Below, piece by piece: positions 40,887 through 52,570 of a stretch of 64,000 nt of DNA. The notes under the pieces were generated by a model that worked only from the letters and a program-made list of their open reading frames with translations, did not search any database and had not been told where the DNA came from. The stretch is from Ypsolopha sequella (Eukaryota; Arthropoda; Insecta; Lepidoptera; Ypsolophidae): contig OW204012.1 in NCBI GenBank assembly GCA_934047225.1, positions 744,001-808,000 of the forward strand, written 5' to 3'. A program made the translations under genes and the position numbers. Position 1 is the first letter of the stretch. Each line of letters opens with the position of its first letter.

Positions 40887-43366
40887 GATTAATTTTAAGA
40901 TCCAGCCCCCTGAGAATTACTAAGTTTTCTTTAAACATCCATCTTAAATCAAACATTATCTATCCATATACATTGTTGTTTAGATAACATTCCACTAAAG
41001 CAGGTTTATTTGCACTTTCTAAATTCCAATATTGTGCATTATAAAACTGTTTTTTTTTTTAATGGTGTTCCCCAAAGCATGTGTCCGATTGCTCCGATCG
41101 TATATGCTGTTTTTAATATATTTCTTTTTATTACACACATAATTTATTTTTTAACGTTGTAAAAAGCTTTATCCTATAATAAAATGACATATTATTTTTA
41201 TATTATTATTTTGTGGCAATTATAATAGCAGCTGATTTGTTTTGGAGGTGAAGGATTGTTTTTCTTTTAATAATTGGGTCCAAGTTTTGGTACTTACGTA
41301 TAGTTTGTGTGCGTGAAGCCAGCAGTACCACTGATTAGTAAAGTTTAAGTGATCAATAATTTTAAGGAGAACGGTAGAGCTGGAAGAAGAAATAGGATAT
41401 GTGAAAATTGTGAATTAATTAAAATCTCAAATGAATAATATGATGTCTTATTAAGAAAAGGATAAAATCCTTATAAATTTGTTTAAATGTTAAAAGATGA
41501 TTAGAAGTCACCATGTATTTGTATCGTCTGTTTTTAATGTTATCATTAATTTTGTGGTGATTTTTAATAAAATATTGTTGGGACTAACAGAGAATAGGAA
41601 GGAATGTTTAAAAAGTTAGAAAAGTTTAGGAGCTTTATTAGATAGGTTTTGGAATGAATAATAAAAATAGTTATTAGTAATAAAATAAATCTCGAAATCT
41701 AGAATCTGTCCATTTATAAAAATACGTACCTATCTAATTTATCATACGAATAATATGTATTTTTTCGCAAATCATCGATCATTTATAATGTACTGTTTTT
41801 ATAGTATTTACAATTTTCTCAACAGCTTTTTAAAGTTGGAATTTTTTATGGTTTTCAGATTCTTGCGTTTTTTTTTTCAATTTATGAACTTAAACTGTCC
41901 TAGTTATTTGTTATGATTCTATTAAAAATAACATGATCGATAATTTTGCGAATATAAACTATTCATGAAAATATTGTACTCCTATAATGATATTATCAAA
42001 CAAATTTAAACATTGTAAATTAACAATATAACAATAAAGATGCAATGGCGCAGGCTGTGGCATGCCTTTTAACTTGATCAAACATAAAGAATAATTAACA
42101 TTAACTTTAATGCCATATTGTAAAATAGTGTTAATAGATTTATAGACAGTGCTATCTTCTACAATATTTTACATATTTCATATTTATTAAATAGTAAATG
42201 TACTAATACATACTTAAGTGCAATAAAGTTTACTTATTTCTTTGATTTATAATTAACTTAGCAATTATTTTATTTAAAAGTATTATAGAAGATAGTGTTT
42301 TAAACGCCATGTTATGAAAATAGTCATATTTTTTCAGATTGTTCACTATAAAGTGTTGCTATATAAAATATTGTTAGCTTTGCCTTCACGAAGTCACATT
42401 GTCCTTAAATGCAGTGTTCCGAAGTTGTGATGATCCAATAAAATGTTGATAATTAAATTGTTGTTTTAAATTTAACTTTCAGTTACAGAATCACAGAAAT
42501 AGCATTGATTGAAGCGTCTATGGTCTCGTGCGCATAATGTCAAGTTGAAAAAAAACCTACCTTTCGCCAAACGACCCTTTTGATCAGTGTCCCTATCGTA
42601 CTCACAAACAGCCGGACATGCATACGTTATTTACGAGTAAAGCAAAGGTATTTATAGTCATAAAGTCTATAAACGTTGTGTGTCAATAGTCAACAACAAT
42701 CCTACCGATTCGTATAATAAAGTAGCGAGGGTTTATTTTTTTAATTTTAAGTTGGTTCGATTCCCGGGTGAGACAAGCGAATTTTAGAAGATCTTTGAAT
42801 GCAGTTTTGTTTCTTTTAAAAAATAAAGGAATGTTTCCTTTCAGTTAAATAAGCTAACTAAAGGATTTAAGGTAGCTCCCCAAGAGGGCCCTTAAATTTT
42901 TTCCACCCTGTATATATTATCCTAAAGTCTAGATAAGTCATCTGGTTGCAAAACGGTGGCTACTATTGTAGCCCCGGGACATCACTTCTAAGCAGTCGAA
43001 GCTATAATGTGTGACGTCACTTGAGTAATGGCTGTTTAGAAATGTGTCCTTTGCTATCAAGATACCTACGTTTATAATAATTTGCTTCCGACTGATTTGA
43101 CAGATAAGTAGACAGAGACAGACCACTTTTTTATAAGCAATCACACGTCACAATCAGTATAATGTCTAAAATTCTCAAGTGACAAGGTCTTCGGTCAATT
43201 CTTTAAAAAATAATGGTTAATTTATTTACCAAAATAATGAAAACTATGTCCTAAAATGGCGTATACACTCTTAAAAAAAATCTTAAAAATTAAGCTATGG
43301 GAATTCACTATTCAAAATTGAGTTAGGAAACAGAAATAACACAACTAAAAAAAAGAAGAAAATGCT
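40887..43366. other. AT-rich intergenic DNA downstream of the fibrohexamerin-like gene
   Basis: Very AT-rich, unbroken by GC-rich exons. A lone B-box-like ggttcgattcccgggt near 42753 suggests a SINE relic. No gene or repeat partner found. Confidence 0.4.
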
Positions 43367-43372
43367 TTTATT
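43367..43372 (-). terminator. Candidate polyadenylation signal of the fibrohexamerin-like gene
   Basis: AATAAA on the minus strand, about 113 bp beyond the stop codon at 43485-43487. This is a normal distance for a short insect 3' UTR. It is the first such hexamer after the stop that I noticed. Confidence 0.45.
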
Positions 43373-43484
43373 GACTCGATTATAAAGAAGAATAAATACC
43401 TTGCCAAATGTTTAGATTGCGTTCAAAAAGTTATATAATATCACGAAAAAAATTTAACCCCACCATTCACGTACTTGTGGACGG

Positions 43485-43627
43485 TTAAAAAGCCTTGCAC
43501 CCAAAGTAACAAATGAGGTTGTTGATGTACTCGCCGATGATCTCTTGACCTCTGTACGCGAAGGTCTCTACCTCGTAGATGAGGAGCTCTGACATGTCAC
43601 GGGTCAGGAAGCTCTTGGTCGGTGGGT
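43485..43627 (-). CDS. Fibrohexamerin-like gene, coding exon 5 (residues 173-219)
   Basis: Acceptor cactttcag (minus) at 43628-43629; stop TAA 43485-43487. Encodes [46 protein letters not shown]. The closing C-x3-C is typical of the family. Confidence 0.88.
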
Positions 43628-46600
43628 CTGAAAGTGTATTAGCATTACTAGATGGTTGAAACGTCTCGACTACTATCATCAAATATGGAGATATGGTAAA
43701 GTGCACTTGCGAACGCATGAGGCCAAATATAGGATTCATGCGTGACCCAATGCCAATAGAGATGTGTTTTGCTGTCCGTGGCTACAGGTTAATGCGCCGC
43801 TCTCTTTTTGCATGTGTACTATTAGGCGTGCGTGCGTGAGAAATATGAGTAGATACGTGTGCCGCACTGATAGTTTTTGCGTTTGTCGGTGAAATAAGTT
43901 TAACGTTGGTACTACATATCTACACTAATTATAAAGAGGAAAGATTGTTATGTTTGTAACGAATAAACTCAGAAACTACTGGCACATCTCATCTGCTGGT
44001 TGGTTGGTCTATTTGTGCCTTGTATTAAGAATTCAGCGCTCCAGTTTGGTTGAGTAAATACCTAGAGGGTCTATTTTGAAGACGGGCAGCACTGGCACCT
44101 CAGTGTACGCATACTCCTGACAGAGGTCCATGTGGTCTGCGTGGTTCAGGGTCACTGTCACGCGAATTATAGCTGCGAGAAGAAGAAACAAAACCTTTTA
44201 TTATTTATATCACTAAAATTAGGGTGAGTGTCCCTCATAACGAAATAGATAACACAGCTAAGACTCACTATTATTTATGCGAGAAACACTCTACGTTTCG
44301 GTCAACTTAAGAGTGACCTTCATCAGGCTTCGCGAGGTGGTCCGGCGCGTGCGACACCCTCACGAGGACTGACATATCCCCGCTACCCATTTTATTACAG
44401 TAGAGCCACTGAGTGATGGCGCCTATGACGTTTAAATGCCTACACAGTATCGTAATTATTTATAAGCAAGTGTGAATTAAAAAATTACTTGTTTCAGTTA
44501 TTATTTTTCGATTTGAATGTTGCTTTATTGTGCAATACAATTGGTATAGAAACAAAGAATTTTTTTTTTAAAAGTTTCTCATTTTTATAGGTCGTGTTTG
44601 AGTACGCCAAGTTACGCAATAATATTTAATTTAAAACAAAACAATGACGAAGTTAAAACAAATGATAGTAAAATACTGTTTTTCGATTTAGATATTTAAA
44701 CATCTCTTGGGGGCCCCGGGGCACTACACCGCGTAGCCCTCCGATAGCTACGCCACTGGTTTTGGCACATTTTCCTTTTGTATCATTATGTTGAATGTTG
44801 AATGACGTGTCTAATGTTGAGTAAACTCACACTTGATTTTTATTTTTAACCGAAATTTGAAATGTACCTCATCACTAAATGCAGTTGTCATAAGTGCCAT
44901 TACTCAGTGGCCCTACTTTAATATTCTTGATTTTTTGCTACAGTTACCGACACGAGTTTTGAGCACAAATGTGGCAAAGTGGACGAAAGTTTTGGTCCAC
45001 CAAATAGAGACCCTTGCTCTACGCTGCTTTTGAGTCGCGATGCGTATTGAATGCTCCGTTACTTCTGTCTGACATTATGTCTAAATTTTAATGAATTTTC
45101 AATTCAAATTGTAAATCTGTCATTTATTACTTGTAATTTATTAATTATTAATTAAAATTACGTGTACTTTTTTACCTTTTCATACTGTATTATTTTTATA
45201 GTAAATATTATATGATTTACCTAAAGGTAACTGATGCCGGACACAAATATAGTTTACTTCCCATCGGATACGTGTTAATTTGATAACCTTTTTCCTTCAA
45301 AGAGGGTGGTATAGCTATGAATATGGAAAACTTTTACCGTGGGAAAAAAAAAATCAAACTGCTCAATATATATTTCGGGTCCGATCTGGACTCGGCATCA
45401 GTTGAGTATTCTAATTAGATTAGATTAGAATTAGATTAGAATACTCAACTGATGCCGGGTCCAGATCGGACCCGAAATATATCTTGAGCAGTTTAACTTT
45501 GCAGTGTAAAGTATTCAATTTAATTATTTATTCCTAAATATTCATAAAACAAGTGAAGCTTTTCAAAAGTGAATATATTTTGTAACAAAAAAAATTGACT
45601 GTTTCATAGAAAATAGCAATAGGTACCAACTCGATCAAAACAGCTGTTTTTTTTTTGTTGTGATTTCAGGGATGGTCCCGTAGTGACGTTCATATTTGTG
45701 GGTAGAATACCCCGTTTTAAGGTAAAAGGTTATCATATTAACAATCTGTATGATATTACATATAAATATAATTAAAACATGTAAAATTTTCTGTACAATT
45801 GTTGTACTTACGGTAGGTGCCGTTGATGTGGTAACGGAACTCGGTGTCCTCGACGCCAGTCCCGTGCTGTATCAGCATTCTGTCCGACTCGAAGTTGAGG
45901 TTCCGACATTCGAGGGACAGCACGGCCTTGTCTGTTCTCTTGTTCAAGCTGGACAGGTTGAGGAGCTTAGTTGGGTCTATTGTAAACGTTTATTCAATAT
46001 TTGACCCGTTTTGGCCTTGGCAGTTATTTTATCGACACCCCTTATACTAGTATATGTTGACCAGGGTCACTAAGATGATAATAAAGAAAACCGAATTCAA
46101 ATCCGTTGAGTGGTTCTCGAGTTAGGACGGAACAGACAGACAGACAAAAATGCTAAAAATCCTCGTACAATACACTCCCCGACACGGTTTTACCGCTTGG
46201 CCATAGCTTCAGGCTTCTGGCGGCGCTTCTTGCTGCGCTTCCAGGCGGTTTTTGCGACGGGCTTTGCCCTGCCACGACACCCGTCGGCGCCTTCCACCGC
46301 ATCGGATGTATAGCGCGCTCGCTCGCTCAAAGCGCTCGACACTAGGTTCTTCCTATGCGCTCGATCACTGGCGCAGCTCCCCGCCTCCCCGCACACCGCC
46401 GTCGAGAGAGCGCAAGTCACTCGAAGCCGGACAGGACGCGCGATATGCGATCTATGGCCGGCCCTATACAACTTCATACATTTGTTCTCTCCGCCGGCGC
46501 CGTCGCAAGAAGAACCGCTTGGCGCGCCTCTCGAAGCCTGAAGCTATGGCCGAGGGGTTAGAGACCTTGCATACGCAGAACTGATTTTTTCGGTCCGTAC

Positions 46601-49185
46601 AAAATTGTATCCGCTGATCCCCACTACTTTGTTGCTCATGCCTCTAAAACCGTGCCGTGCCGTGCCGGACAGTGTACTAAAACCCATTTCATTTAAAGTT
46701 TCGAAAAAATATTCAATTCTTTATTCTTTATTGCACATGAAATATTACATAAAAAAAAAAAAAAACTGTACAAAAGCGAGCTTATTTCTACTGAAATCTT
46801 TTCCAGCCAAACTATAGGTGTGGTGAAATACAAAAATACAAAAAGGTAGGCAGTGTCCAATAAAATAACATTAAATTTTGTGAGCAAAATTAAATAGATA
46901 ATTTTACAAAAAGATAAATTAAACTATCTACTAAATTTCAAAATGAATATTATAATATATAATTATATAAAAATACATATAACTATAAAGGGAAAAAATA
47001 TATATATTTAAAGTTATAATATATACAAATATATTTATATATATACACACATACAACAAAATACATAAAATAAAGGTATATAAAATGTACAGACACAACT
47101 TTTTACTACATTTATTATTTATATTTGTATAAATAAATATTATTATCCTCTGTGGCCGAGTGGTAGAGTGCTCGCCTGTTAACTGAGATTGTGGGTTCAA
47201 TCCCCGCGGTTCACATTGTGTTCGGACAGCGTCCTTCGGAGGGCACGACAGACTGTGGCCACAAAATAACCACTTACAAAATGTTTACTCCGCAAAACTA
47301 GCGCAAAACAGGCGCACGCACACATAGACGCGTACGTACGACGATCTCGGATGAAGTAGGTCGAATGCCAATACGAAATTCTGCCGAGATCGTCATACGT
47401 ACGCGTCTATGCATGTGTGCGTCTGTTTTCGCTCGTTGTATGGAGTCGGCCTTCTGGTGTATCTATTTTGTGTTATGGGTCCATTTGTGCCCGAAGTACG
47501 ACAATAGGCCTCGCCACCACCCATTACGTTTGGGATGTAATAAATGTCGGTGAAAAGCGAGTTTCCCAAGTGTGGACTGTGACTTGCATTTCAAAGTTCG
47601 CACTCGGGAACACCATTGACATCCTCTCGGGGATTCAAGTCGCGGTCGTGTATTTATTTTTGTCACAGAACGAATGCCCACTTCACCTTAACGAAAGAAA
47701 ACTTACTAGAACTCAGACACGACGCATCGGTCGTGGTTCCGGATCACCAAGTTGTTATCGATGTAGGAGGACTTGAAGAAGGGCGTCTCGTATCTGTACG
47801 TGGGGATGGAGTACTGAGACGGTATGCGCCCGCGCACGTTGCGGTTGCACCGCGAGTTGGCGGCGAGGTTGTCGCCGATACAGCGCAGGTCTTGGAGGTA
47901 GCAGGGCCTTTGAATGTCTGACGGCACTATAAGTGAAACGATGTATTGGATAAAAACGTTACGTACTATTCAAATAGAACGAAAGTTAGTTATTAGTAAA
48001 ATATATTACTTAAGAACCCGGTGCGGGACGACGCCAACTCCGATGCGAAGCGAGACGTATCGCGACAATAAAGCGCACATTTGGCTGGCTGATCTTAACA
48101 AGCGCCTCACGCTTTGCCCCACGCCGTTCGAACTGTGCTGAGCGAGTCTCGCCCTTTGCGTTGGAAATAACAATTATTTCCGAAAACCTTAATTGTGCCT
48201 CGATTACTTGTTATTTTTTATTGTGTTTTAATTAATTAGAATATTGATGATACTTCCAAGTGGTGTATGTGCTTAATTTGCTTGTTAAATGTTTATAAGT
48301 CACTTAACGAAGCCTTGTAAAAGTACCCGATTTTAGGGCGAAAACCCATTATTTTTCTGATCTTTAACGCGATGTTTGTGAAAAAATCAGGGACATACAC
48401 CACTTCATATTGACCGTCTAAATGAAAGCCTAAAATTTATTTGATTGAATTGTTCCACTTTCGCGAGTTATTATGGTTTTTAGATATGTATGAAGTCCGA
48501 TTCAGAGCGGGTTCTTAAGTGTTATTGTTTCAAAAAAAGTTAATTCAAGTCGCAGTGCCCTGCTTACAACATGAGTGCAATTAATGTTAGATATTGACTT
48601 AAATAACTTGAACATGCCCGTAGCCAGTCTTCGAAAGTGGATGAAATTTACAAAAATGCTTGTAAAACATAAAAGACGTGTCATAATCATCCATTTTTTA
48701 GTAACAAATATTAGAGGTATTACAGTAATTTACCTATATTTCGTTGAATACATTTTTATAGTATTAAAAAAGCAACATTATTTCAAATATTTTTATGTTC
48801 AAAGATTTCGGGAGGGGATTGACACCCTTATCCCTCCCCCCTGTATACAGGTTTGAGTTTGAACAAATCTCTACAACCTATAACATGTATGAATGGACAA
48901 ACAGTAGGTATCTGTGACAATAAGTCGAAATTTGGATGCTGCGATATCTCGAGTGGTCCCTACTTCTCCGATACAAGACACAACATCCACGTTGTAAATA
49001 TTTCCGTAAGTTCTGGGTATTACCTTCTTTCGTGTGGTAAAGTTGGAGGAGCACATTTCCAACAACATCAAGTTAATATGGTTCCTTTTTGATGCACTCA
49101 TCTTGCTACCATAAATAAATAATAAAACAAACTTACCCGCTAAACAAAGTGTCGCAGTCACCGCTAAAAACAGTAACTTGATCAT
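43485..49185 (-). CDS. Fibrohexamerin/P25-like secreted silk-associated protein, 5 exons, 219 aa
   Basis: Coding exons 49137-49185, 47707-47926, 45812-45948, 44062-44172 and 43485-43627 (minus strand) join in phase to 219 residues. Bombyx P25 is about 220. Residues 1-16 ([16 protein letters not shown]) form a signal peptide. Family landmarks are [10 protein letters not shown] near the start, [38 protein letters not shown] with [14 protein letters not shown], and the C-terminal [11 protein letters not shown]. Eight cysteines (25, 32, 43, 84, 104, 153, 212, 216) suit disulfide pairing. N132-G-T is a glycosylation site. P25/fibrohexamerin is a glycoprotein that assembles non-covalently with fibroin heavy and light chains in the silk gland. 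Fibrohexamerin-like paralogues also exist, and this could be one. Introns carry MITEs, SINEs and fold-backs. Confidence 0.85.
43750..43860 (-). repeat. Dispersed ~105-bp repeat, copy 2 of 3
   Basis: gacccaatgccaatagagat, gtccgtggctacaggttaat and tttttgcatgtgtactatta match the complement of 5125-5230 and 54505-54610. It lies in intron 4 of the fibrohexamerin-like gene. Confidence 0.6.
44062..44172 (-). CDS. Fibrohexamerin-like gene, coding exon 4 (residues 136-172)
   Basis: Acceptor tctcgcag (44173-44174) and donor ctag|gtattt (44061). Encodes [36 protein letters not shown]. Phase 1 at both sides. C153 is here. Confidence 0.88.
44399..44917 (-). repeat. Non-autonomous element with terminal inverted repeats, copy 2
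   Basis: Inverted copy of 151-695 (519 against 545 bp) with the same ends (agtagagccactgag / agtggccctact) and core (gggggccccggggcactaca). It lies in intron 3 of the fibrohexamerin-like gene. Confidence 0.75.
45356..45495. repeat. Fold-back with ~60-bp arms
   Basis: ctcaatatatatttcgggtc, cgatctggactcggcatcag, ttgagtattctaat at left is mirrored by attagaatactcaactgatg, ccgggtccagatcggacccg, aaatatatcttgagcag. About 20 bp of attagattagattag separates the arms. Confidence 0.8.
45812..45948 (-). CDS. Fibrohexamerin-like gene, coding exon 3 (residues 90-135)
   Basis: The acceptor chosen is cctgtccag (45949-45950). It gives [19 protein letters not shown] across the junction, as expected for the family; upstream AGs would bring a stop or the wrong frame. 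Donor ctacc|gtaagt (45811). Encodes [20 protein letters not shown] and YHINGTY with the N132 sequon. Confidence 0.87.
46020..46160 (-). repeat. Dispersed repeat shared with 62075-62190 (inverted)
   Basis: ttgaccagggtcactaagat, gataataaagaaaaccg, gagtggttctcgagttagga pair with cctaactcgagaacc-type sequence at 62075-62190 (ttaactcgagaaccactcaa, catcgtagtgaccctggtca). Non-coding. Confidence 0.65.
46191..46558. repeat. GC-rich inverted-repeat element
   Basis: The left arm ggccatagcttcaggcttct, gcgcttccaggcggtttttg, cgacg is matched by the complement of the right arm (cgtcgcaagaagaaccgctt, cgaagcctgaagctatggcc). Arms are about 65 bp with many mismatches. Overlapping open frames on both strands follow from the GC-richness and show no known motif. 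Confidence 0.6.
46559..47144. other. Fibrohexamerin-like intron 2, AT-rich part
   Basis: Poly-A-rich and dense TA repeats (46930-47100). No gene or repeat partner recognised. Confidence 0.4.
47145..47300 (+). repeat. tRNA-derived SINE
   Basis: tctgtggccgagtggtagag (A-box-like), an anticodon-arm-like tcgcctgttaactgaga and B-box gggttcaatcccc, followed by a non-tRNA tail (gttcggacagcgtccttcgg). The acceptor stem ends do not pair, so it is a SINE head rather than a working tRNA gene. Confidence 0.6.
47308..47425. repeat. Fold-back with ~42-bp arms
   Basis: acaggcgcacgcacacatag, acgcgtacgtacgacgatct at left; agatcgtcatacgtacgcgt, ctatgcatgtgtgcgtctgt at right. Directly follows the SINE. Confidence 0.75.
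47707..47926 (-). CDS. Fibrohexamerin-like gene, coding exon 2 (residues 17-90)
   Basis: Acceptor tcacttatag (47927-47928) and donor ttcta|gtaagt (47706). Encodes [60 protein letters not shown] and RCVVSEF. This is the most diagnostic part of the protein, with C25, C32, C43 and C84. Confidence 0.92.
48014..48514. repeat. TTAA-flanked MITE, distinct family (501 bp)
   Basis: TTAA at 48010-48013 and 48515-48518 flank short inverted ends gaacccg / cgggttc. GC-rich near the left end (gacgacgccaactccgatgc). A piggyBac-like non-autonomous element in intron 1 of the fibrohexamerin-like gene. The inverted ends are short, so this is tentative. Confidence 0.5.
49137..49185 (-). CDS. Fibrohexamerin-like gene, coding exon 1 (signal peptide)
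   Basis: ATG at 49185 with caacaATGA context. It encodes 16 hydrophobic residues ending LCLA and stops in phase 1 at donor gcgg|gtaagt (49136). No earlier in-frame ATG precedes it in the visible leader. Confidence 0.8.
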
Positions 49186-49267
49186 TGTTGCTGGTAGCGA
49201 GTTGCACGCAGTACTTCTCACTTACAGTTTGCAAAAACAACTGTTTAATTCCGAAACCACTGGCCCC

Positions 49268-49273
49268 TTTAAA
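49268..49273 (-). promoter_or_regulatory. Possible TATA-like box of the fibrohexamerin-like gene
   Basis: Minus-strand ctgtttaaagggg lies about 85 bp before the ATG, with an inverted CCAAT (attggct) just upstream. The position would give a leader of roughly 50-60 bases. Weak evidence; offered because the gene's leader appears short and unspliced. Confidence 0.3.
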
Positions 49274-49739
49274 CAGCCAATAAACAATATTTTTCTGGAA
49301 GAGAATGAAATTTAAAAATTTATGAATTTAAACAGATGCCAACTGTTACAAAAGATTTACATTAAAGACGTACGCATTTAAATTTATGTATTTGTTTAAT
49401 TAAAAGGCAAACATGTTTTCTTTTATATTTGACAGGCATTTTATTATTTTTGTGCAATTAATATTGTGACGCACTGATTAAAAACAAATATTAACAAATA
49501 ATAAACAACAAAGACCTTAAAAAAAACAAGAGATAAGAAACTAGTATAATATTCCTCATCTCATCAATCATTTATGTACTTGCAGCGTTAAAATCATAGT
49601 GTTTGTCCTGGGCCTAATTACGTATCTCGTATGCAGACTGTACTTCCATTTTTTGCGCCTTTATCTATACAACACAATAATTAATCGACGAAAAATACAG
49701 CCTGTATGTATTTATGTAATAAACAAATAGTTAATTAAA
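49274..49739. other. 5' flank of the fibrohexamerin-like gene
   Basis: AT-rich, no repeat partner identified. It presumably contains promoter and enhancer sequence, but I cannot point to defined sites. Confidence 0.35.
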
Positions 49740-50030
49740 TTACATAGGTGGTAGAGCTGATGCCGGGCTCAACTGTGGAGGTACACCATCTTACTTGGAG
49801 ACCCCCTCGAAGTAATTCGGGGGAGAGTAAGAGGACAGCTCACAGGCAAAAAACCAGGAGGTCCACCATGCCTGGGACGGATGGATGGCGGTATATCCAT
49901 CCCTAATAGCCGGGCCTTATATGGAACAGACTGGTGACGGGCAGCGGCGTCACTGGTGCGAGGGTTCCGGCAATTCTTCCAGGATGACCGCCGGGAGTGG
50001 TTAAGTCCTGAAAAGGCTTATGACCAGTGG
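49740..50030. repeat. Two adjacent dispersed repeats shared with GT31 intron 6
   Basis: 49745-49870 matches 27775-27905 inverted. 49880-50000 (gatggcggtatatccatccc, gcggcgtcactggtgcgagg) matches an arm of 27230-27510. The same two units are neighbours in both places, so they may be parts of one larger element. Confidence 0.6.
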
Positions 50031-50032
50031 GT

Positions 50033-50184
50033 CTACCGCGTAATTCTCATTTTCATCAACATAAACTTGAGATTGAAATTTGTCGTGCGTGCGACGACGC
50101 CCGCCTAACATGCCATCTCTTTTGCACACGTTGAATTTCGCATGCATTTGCTTGAACTCGATACAAATGAGAATTACGCGGTAG
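50033..50184 (+). repeat. 152-bp MITE, copy 1 of 2
   Basis: Inverted ends ctaccgcgtaattctcattt / aaatgagaattacgcggtag. An inverted copy of exactly the same length lies at 61185-61336 in a CLASP intron, with nearly identical interior (tttgtcgtgcgtgcgacgac, catgccatctcttttgcaca). Confidence 0.8.
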
Positions 50185-52398
50185 AGCCGCAGCAGTGGAC
50201 GAACTAGGCTGATGGATGAAATTACATAAGCAAGAATCTAAAAAACTACCAGCGAATGAGGAACTTATTTACTTTTAAGTATTTTTATAATTTTACAAGT
50301 ATGTAGTAGTTATTAAAAAACTATAATAAAAATCCCGTAATAAAAATTAGCCTATGTCACACTCTCCAGCTCATAAACTATCTCTATGCAAAAAACCAGG
50401 TCCATCCGTTGCTGCGTGAAAGAAAGACAAACCAACAAACACACTTTCGCAATAGGGGTACAGATTAATTTAGGAGGCAGTCGTATAATTATAAAAATGG
50501 TAACAAAAAATTGCAATATGTCACTAAAAAGGCAAGAGGTATACACGCAAATGGCCTTTATTTTTGGAAAAAAATTGCAAATCGTGCCCAAAACACTCAT
50601 ATGATTTAAATACCTCAACCTGTTGACTATCTTTCTGGGATCAGAGACACAAGCACTTTCAAGCGATTCAGTTTTGGTATTAATTATTTCGGAATCTCAA
50701 AAAAAAATTTTTTAATTGGTTGTAGGTATATTCTAGAAATTACCCAGACGCGGTTTCTGTCGCCTTTGTCTGTGTAAATATTTAAACAACTGATATATAT
50801 AACATGTCAGTACAACGTTAGTCATTTAATAGTTAATTATGTAAGTAAACATTACTCATTAAATAATTAAACTGAGTCATTATAAACTTCAATAATACTC
50901 GGTAAAAATAAAATAAAAAAGGTTGTAAAACAAAAATAAAAAAAGAACGAAGGCTTAAAAATCATTTTTATTTATAACTATCGTACATTAATTAATTTAA
51001 TATTATTAATTATTAATTAAATACAATAATAATAATAATTACGGGTACATTTTGACACAGTAGCACTCGCAATCACTTGAAGCTAGACTTTTGTTTCATA
51101 AATGCAGTTGTTTTTTTAATCTTTTTTTTTTTAATACGCCTGAGACAATCGAAATTCATATTGATAAAATGTGACAATTATTAAGTAAGCAGTCAGTGAA
51201 CAGGGCCGCACTAAGGATGTCCATGTTGAGGATGTGGGCTCCCTTGTCTACGTTTTCTTCAGGCACCTTAGCACTGCATGACTGTCAAAGTGACCAAGGA
51301 CAATTGATATCCCCCTCCCTCCACTACCTCAGGCGTATTCACATTTAAACCTTGACAAGCTGTGTCTATTTTACGTATTGAGTGGTCACCTTTAAAATCC
51401 TTTTACCACAAGAAAGATGCATTTTCGGCCTAAAAACATTTCTTACATCTACAGCAATCAAATAAGTTTTCAACAAATTTTAGGAATGTTCACGAATTAT
51501 GTTTTTTTTTTGGATAAACAACCACTCAATACATAAAACAATTCAAAGTGGGTATTTAGAAAAGGTTCGAATGACGGTTACAGATTTCTTTAGTATCTTT
51601 AATTAAGCATTAAAAATCTTAATTATAAACCAAGTGTCAGTTTTATTACTTGCTGAAAGGAATAAACGATTTCCAGAAAACAAAAATTAATTAATGAGAA
51701 AAAGGCGGATTTTTCACAATCCACCTGCTAAACGGCTCTTAACATACAGAACGCGCTCTGTGTGGTCGGCGCCTTATTTGCTAAATAGAAAAGACTTTTT
51801 AACATCAAACAGCGAATATATCTTTATATTGTAAAGTTTGAAAGACATTCAAGAAAAACGAACAACTCCCCAAAATGTTCTAAAGTAAAATATTAATTAA
51901 ATCGTTTGTACGAAAATGAGATTCTTTAAGTTGTCTTGAAAACTAAATATAAAACCGTCTTTGAAACCTTTCATAAAAACCACTCACATTTATACACCGA
52001 AAAACATACAAGTCATTTGTTTTATTAAAAAAAAAAAGAAAGAAAGAAAAAGTAAAAAGATTAGGTTACATTTTAATGTGTACAATATTACATTATTAGT
52101 GAACAATTATAACTAAAGTTAAAGACACCTTATGTGCAAAGTTACATTTATATAAATTATGACTCGAAAGTGAAAAAGAAAATTCACGTGACACCGCCCC
52201 GCTCCTTAAGGTGGACGCAACGGGTCTTGTTCCAAAACGCATGACCAATTATTGTTTTTATTATTTTTGAATAGAATGTATCAAAAAAATTTGATTCATT
52301 AATAGTTTAATGTCAATTAGGCTTTTCGAGCAAAGTTTTGTTATTTTATGCATTACTTTGGAAATTATCCTGCACAATAAAGTTTGAAATTATAGTGC
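50185..52398. other. AT-rich intergenic DNA
   Basis: A possible small element at 51134-51344 has inverted ends aatacgcctgag / ctcaggcgtatt. A single arm of the 36255-36565 fold-back family lies at about 51680-51740. No gene recognised. Confidence 0.4.
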
Positions 52399-52570
52399 AG
52401 TAACCTAAGCATGAAAACATCTCCGTATAGTTGCGTTTCAAACTACATCAATATCGTATGTAATCTGGTAAACCGCTCCAAGCGGACAGTAGCGGAACTA
52501 ACAGCTACGTATGGCAACATAAGTTTAGTTTCAAACGTAACGATACGGAGATGTGTTCATGCTTAGGCTT
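52399..52570. repeat. MITE short form, related to 40211-40886
   Basis: aacctaagcatgaaaacatc, tccgtatagttgcgtttcaa at left and cgtaacgatacggagatgtg, ttcatgcttaggctta at right. The centre aaaccgctccaagcggacag, tagcggaactaacagctac also occurs near the right end of the long form. Confidence 0.75.

Noticed and set aside
46190..46584. Overlapping open frames in GC-rich DNA as genes
   Set aside because: They lie in an inverted-repeat element, are open on both strands because stops are rare in GC-rich DNA, and show no domain.
47151..47214. Functional tRNA gene
   Set aside because: A- and B-box words are present but the 5' and 3' ends do not form an acceptor stem, and a non-tRNA tail follows.
47463..47681. 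Exon of the fibrohexamerin-like gene or another gene
   Set aside because: No family similarity recognised; exons 2 and 3 join in phase without it. A repeat origin is possible but unproven.
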